Positions 59,744 to 64,000 of a DNA stretch of 64,000 bases are shown piece by piece (position 1 is the stretch's first letter; each line of letters starts with the position of its first letter). Made by a program: the position numbers and the translations under genes. The DNA is from Pogostemon cablin (taxonomy: Eukaryota > Streptophyta > Magnoliopsida > Lamiales > Lamiaceae), in NCBI GenBank assembly GCA_023678885.1, contig CM043005.1, positions 5,198,314-5,262,313 on the forward strand, in the 5' to 3' direction. The notes under the pieces are model-generated. The model worked only from the letters and a program-made list of their open reading frames with translations. It ran no database searches and had not been told where the DNA came from.

Positions 59744-60100
59744 CTTCGATGGCGATCGACAACGAACAACTCTCGATTTGGCTGAGTAGCGATTTTCAGC
59801 AGAATGTACAACCTCAATTTCTGCTTGAGGAAACTGGGCAAGGAATTTCAATAGGAGAAAGAAGAATTCCCGTCTTTTTTGAGGAGAGAGAAACAACTTT
59901 CTGAACCTTGAAAGAGGAGCAGCCGTTCACGTTTCCTCTTAAGGAGAGAAATTTTCTCAAAGTTAAACAGAAGGGAAGAGAAAAAAAAAGATAATTGAAT
60001 TTATTAATTGGAATTATATTTTTGTAGGGATATACTGAGTATCTCATCCTAATATATTTTATCTGTTAATAATATTTTCATCGTATTTTATCTAACAGTA
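59744..60100. other. GC-rich block, right part, and transition to AT-rich DNA
   Basis: It continues the block at 57400-57900 up to about 59960 and then becomes AT-rich. No gene is called. Confidence 0.35.
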
Positions 60101-60920
60101 ATATGAATGTATATTTGTATTGGAGAGTAATAAATCAAAAAAAAAAAAAAGCCTTATAATGGCCATTTTGATCTCGGTAGACAAATTCTCTTGTTCACTC
60201 ACACTTAGATTTTTTTATATTAATAAATAATATATAAATATACTAATAAATAAAGTTTAAATATTTTGTTAGCAAAATTTTTTTGATTATTTTTTAATAA
60301 AAAATTGAATATAAAAAAAATATACATTTAATAAAAAATACTTATTTAAATAAAATTAATACAAATATAGGATATCAACCAAAAAAATCATTTAAAAAGA
60401 AAAAAAGATTAATGGCGTTTGATTAGGGAACTAGCGCATTTTTAATAAAAGTTAATTAATAGATATCAACTAGCTAAGAACCTGCTCTATCATATTTTAG
60501 ATAGGAATTAGATCTCTTATCTTTTTAGATGCACATGATGTAAAAGATATAACATTTTATTATAAATAATATACATTTTAATTAATAAAAAAAAGTCGGC
60601 TGAAATATGAATATGATCAATGTTTGATTAAAAATGTTAATTTTTTTCTCAGAAAATCAATGGTACAAACTTTTATATTAAAGGGTATACTAAAAGGTAC
60701 AACTTCCGAAAAGCATGGGATTTAGGGTCACGGTATTATCGAGTTCACGCAAAATTTTGTCTTTAGATAGAAATTATAGTCTCCACTCCTAATTAATTAA
60801 TATATGATCCACTTTAACTAATTTGTAGTCCGTCTATTTTCAATTATGTTATCTTTTGTTTTATTTTTTTTATTTTTTTTAAATTTTATTATTATATTTA
60901 AAAGACCATTAATATACTCT
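60101..60920. repeat. AT-rich DNA with a degenerate repeat (copy 1)
   Basis: The segment 60525-60780 ('ataacattttattataaata', 'aaaaaaagtcggctgaaata', 'aaagggtatactaaaaggta') has a related copy at 61660-61910. The tail 'gggtatactaaaaggtac' also resembles the inside of the 384-bp Mutator-like MITE. No gene is seen. Confidence 0.5.
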
Positions 60921-60924
60921 AAAC

Positions 60925-61330
60925 TTTAAACTCTAGTGATGAAATATATTCTATATCATAGGGGTAAAATTACAATTATATCCTTAGAAATGACTCCAAA
61001 CATTAAATCTTAGGGGTGAAACTAAAATATACTCCAAACCAAAATGGTGTAGTTACAATTATACCCTTAAAATTAATCCTAAATATTAAGTTATAATATT
61101 TTGAAAATCATTAGGGTAAAATTACAATTATACTCTAAACCCTAAATCTTAAATCTCAGGATACCATATACCCTAAATCACAAGGGTAAAATATATTACA
61201 CTTATATCCTAAATCCTAAATCACAAGGGTGAAATTATAATTACACCCTAAACTCTAAATTTTAGGGATAAATATTTTATAAACTATAAGAATGAAATTA
61301 CAATTATATATTTAGAATTGACATTAAATG
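60925..61330. repeat. Degenerate tandem array 'ggtaaaattacaattata' / 'ccctaaat'
   Basis: About seven units of roughly 50-60 bp combine 'aggggtaaaattacaattat' with 'ccctaaacyctaaat'. It is the inverted, longer relative of 41805-41950. Confidence 0.65.
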
Positions 61331-62147
61331 CTAAGAATAAATAATAAAGGGGTAAATGATGCCTTAATCCAATAAAATAAAGTATAGAATAAAATTACAA
61401 TTATATTCCAAAAATTAAATTTTAAAAATTGAAAAAAAATTTGAAAAAGATGAATAGCAAAATACACACAATAATTGGGGAGAGGGGCGATCCGATTCTA
61501 TGCAAGTGTTAGTCAAAGTTATGTTAATGAATAGATGGAGGGTATATACATAAAACAATCTCATATAAGCGTCCCCTAGATTTATACATCACATAAACAT
61601 TAGTTAATAATGTAAATTTTGAACTCACACAAACATAATTCATTTGAGTTGGTTTTTTTGTGTGCCTCGACATAAAAAGCATTTAAAATATAACATTTTA
61701 TTTTAAAAAATATATACTTTAATTTATAAGGATATAATCTCTTCAATAAAAAAGTCAGCTAAAATATTAATGTTAGTATTTTACTTTTTCGAAAAATAAA
61801 AGTATAAATTTTTATACTAAAGAATAATGCATTTAATATTAAAAAGTACAATTTTCTAAAGTCTGTCAAAACTTGGCGCAAGATTCGTCCATGCACCCAA
61901 GTTTTGTCCAATTCTTTTTTTCCACATTGGATCTTAATTTGCACTATTTTCGTGCATTATCTTTAATGACACATGTTGTATGATTAACAAAGAAAGGAAA
62001 TAAATCAACCCATTAACCTAAGGTGTAAGATTTTCTTTTTATGGTATAATTTCCCTCTTTCTCATACATGTCATCTATTTAACAGTATGACACATGAGAA
62101 CCAAAATGACACAAAAAATCTGAAACTTTTTTTCCCAATATATACGA
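61331..62147. repeat. AT-rich DNA with the degenerate repeat (copy 2)
   Basis: The segment 61660-61910 is the counterpart of 60525-60780 ('ataacattttattttaaaaa', 'aaaaaagtcagctaaaatat'). No gene is seen. Confidence 0.5.
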
Positions 62148-62538
62148 GGGTAAATATCAAAATTAGTCATGTAAGTATGACATTTTTCAACTTTAGTCAT
62201 TTTTCTTTTGTAATTCTCAATGTTGGTCCTTTTTTGTCCACTTTTAGTCCTTTTTGTCCAGTTTTGGTCCCTTTGGTCCAGTTTTGGTCATTTTTTTCAA
62301 AATTTGATCATTTTTGGTCCATTTTTGGTCCTAAATGTATACACTTTAGGATCATTTTTGGATATTTTTAACGTAAATGACTAAATTTGGACAAAAAGGA
62401 CAAAATTTGGACCAAAAGGACCAAAATCGGACAAAAATGACTAAAAGTGGACAAAAAATGACCAAAATTGAGAATTGCAAAAAAAAAAAATCTAAAGTTG
62501 AAAAATGTCATACTTACATGATCAATTTTGATATTTAC

Positions 62539-62540
<2 letters not shown>
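62148..62540. mobile_element. Long foldback element, 393 bp
   Basis: It begins GGGTAAATATCAAAATTAGT and ends with the inverted form ...ATTTTGATATTTACCC. The arms of about 185 bp are complementary throughout, and each is built of 'ttttggtcc' / 'ggaccaaaa' short repeats. The loop lies near 62330-62360. Two open frames of 94 and 72 codons at 62087-62371 and 62377-62595 only reflect the repeats. Confidence 0.85.
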
Positions 62541-62580
<40 letters not shown>

Positions 62581-62581
62581 G
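62541..62581. repeat. (AT)n(AG)n microsatellite
   Basis: About fourteen AT units are followed by about six AG units, directly abutting the foldback element. Confidence 0.9.
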
Positions 62582-63831
62582 GGGTGATATCATAAATAAA
62601 TTTTTGAAAGAAATCATGTACATTAATAAAACATATACTACTTGACACTCACATCCAACTTAAGTCATATGCAAATTAAAAAAAAGTCACACAAACAAAT
62701 CAAATATATCTCAAATAAACATTTTAATACTATAATTAATTTGAGTTAATACTTGTCTTATTACATAGAATTATATTACATTTAAACAAAAGTGTATAAA
62801 TTATTCTATCACTCTTCCGACTAACAAACAAAAACAAAAACATCCCTCTCACACCCTCATTACATCTCCTGAAATGACATCCCAATGTCCCTTTGGTTTA
62901 ATATATACTCATAAATTCCATAATTATTATAATTAGTCCCTATATTATGGTTTGGACTTTGAAGATTTGCCTCCTATTCAAACTACACTTAGTGTTAATT
63001 AAAACAACGATCATATTCAATGAGTTTCGAAAATATTATAATTTTTTTCTACTAATTAATATATGGATTAAATTCTTCAAATTGAAGCTCCCTAAATTAA
63101 TCTTTTTTCTTATTCTTTGTCGTCCGATCGAAAAAATGGTGATTGTAAGTCTAGTTCACATTGTTCACGAGGTGTTGTACATTGGAGCCCACTTCTTTTA
63201 CTGTACACTACATTGTAACTTGTGCAATAAAAATTCAATAATTAAATAATAATTAACAAACCCCTAGAAACGTTTACATGTTTTATACGTCTTTATTTGG
63301 ACTAATTTGTGTCCAATAAAAATTCAATTGTTATGTGTTGAGAAGTAGACGCTTGCGTACGTTAAGTCAGCAGTGCACACGCGCGTGTATGATGAAGATT
63401 GGTGAATCAACATAGAGATCAAAGACTGAGATCGGATGTTGATGAAAGAATGGGCTGCCGAGATATGATCTATGGCCAACGATCATATTCTTTTGTTTCT
63501 GCACGTTTCACAACATTATGTAATCTTCTTATTAATATGCTGCATGCATCTGAATCCTTTTATAACGCTGGTTTTTTTTATTTCTTTTCTAATTTTTTTT
63601 ATGTATCTTTAAATGAAGGCATATTATTTAGAATCACATAAACGTACATGATTGTAAATTTTGTGAAACGATTCCAGTGTAGAACTTTGTAAATCGTGGG
63701 TTGAAAACTATATTTCGAGAATACAAAAGAGTACGTTGTGCAGGATATAAATCACATATTATAAATCACAGGAGAAGTATTATAAAAGTTTGTGCCACAA
63801 ATAATGTGTTTTGGATTGTTAAAAATTAGTA
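62582..63831. other. AT-rich intergenic DNA
   Basis: No gene, RNA or clear repeat is seen. The frame 62947-63249 is low-complexity and hydrophobic without family resemblance. Confidence 0.45.
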
Positions 63832-64000
63832 CTCCCTCCGTCCCATACTTATTTGCACTGGTACTGTAGATACAGAGTTTAAGAAAAGTTACTTTTTGAT
63901 CAATTTTATTGACTATTTAGGAGTATTATGGTATTTTTAGGTAATAAAAAAATTATAAAGTATGTTATGTATGTTAGGTGGAAGTGTTATTTTTGAAATT
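63832..64000. mobile_element. Stowaway-like MITE, second family (copy C, cut by window edge)
   Basis: It begins CTCCCTCCGTCCCATACTTA after TA and continues like the copy at 42439 ('tttaagaaaagttac', 'taaaaaaattataaagta'). The right end lies outside the window. Confidence 0.8.

Noticed and set aside
62087..62595. Two open frames of 94 and 72 codons
   Set aside because: They lie on the two arms of a foldback element and are low-complexity mirror images of each other.

Overview
The window is nuclear DNA from a flowering plant, almost certainly a eudicot. The evidence is spliced genes with GT-AG introns, plant-type gene families, AT-rich spacers and a heavy load of plant transposon types. No species marker is visible. 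All exon borders were read by eye from open frames, splice consensus and family resemblance. Five protein-coding loci are supported: (1) the 5' part of a TPR, kinesin-light-chain-like gene running off the left edge (minus, up to 725); (2) a complete 13-exon NLE1/Notchless ribosome-assembly gene (plus, 9550-15712); (3) a complete 11-exon LONESOME HIGHWAY-like bHLH gene with a long uORF-rich leader (plus, 22380-30832); (4) a complete 3-exon 2-oxoglutarate/Fe(II) dioxygenase of the ACC-oxidase-homolog type (minus, 32319-34089); (5) a 2-exon gene for a small basic protein with a possible organelle presequence that I do not recognise (minus, 38310-41083).

The rest is mostly transposons and their debris. 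From 0.9 to 9.5 kb there are Stowaway-like MITEs, a Ty3/gypsy pol remnant and a ~5-kb non-autonomous Helitron (4288-9244). The Helitron sits inside a duplicated segment whose other copy preserves a near-empty site. From 15.7 to 22.2 kb is AT-rich spacer with a MITE-in-MITE-in-foldback tower (19861-21380). From 34.6 to 38.3 kb are a dead fragment of the bHLH gene, a 910-bp hAT-type foldback with C-rich and G-rich arms, and a small foldback MITE. From 41.3 to 44.4 kb are the second copy of a 384-bp Mutator-like MITE, a 1.03-kb Mutator-like element and an Rboh gene fragment.

The largest element is a Ty1/copia retrotransposon (46127-54465) with LTRs about 2% apart, a 5-bp target duplication, a tRNA-iMet-type primer site and a broken pol. 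It landed inside a short tandem array belonging to older repeat debris. A solo LTR (57901-59738, target duplication GCAGG) interrupts a GC-rich block. The right end carries AT-rich repeats, a 393-bp long foldback (62148-62540) and a MITE cut by the window edge.

The genes do not form a pathway. They are independently expressed neighbours: NLE1 acts in 60S ribosome biogenesis, the bHLH is of the class that controls vascular cell divisions, the dioxygenase is probably in specialised metabolism, and the other two are likely organelle or housekeeping proteins.
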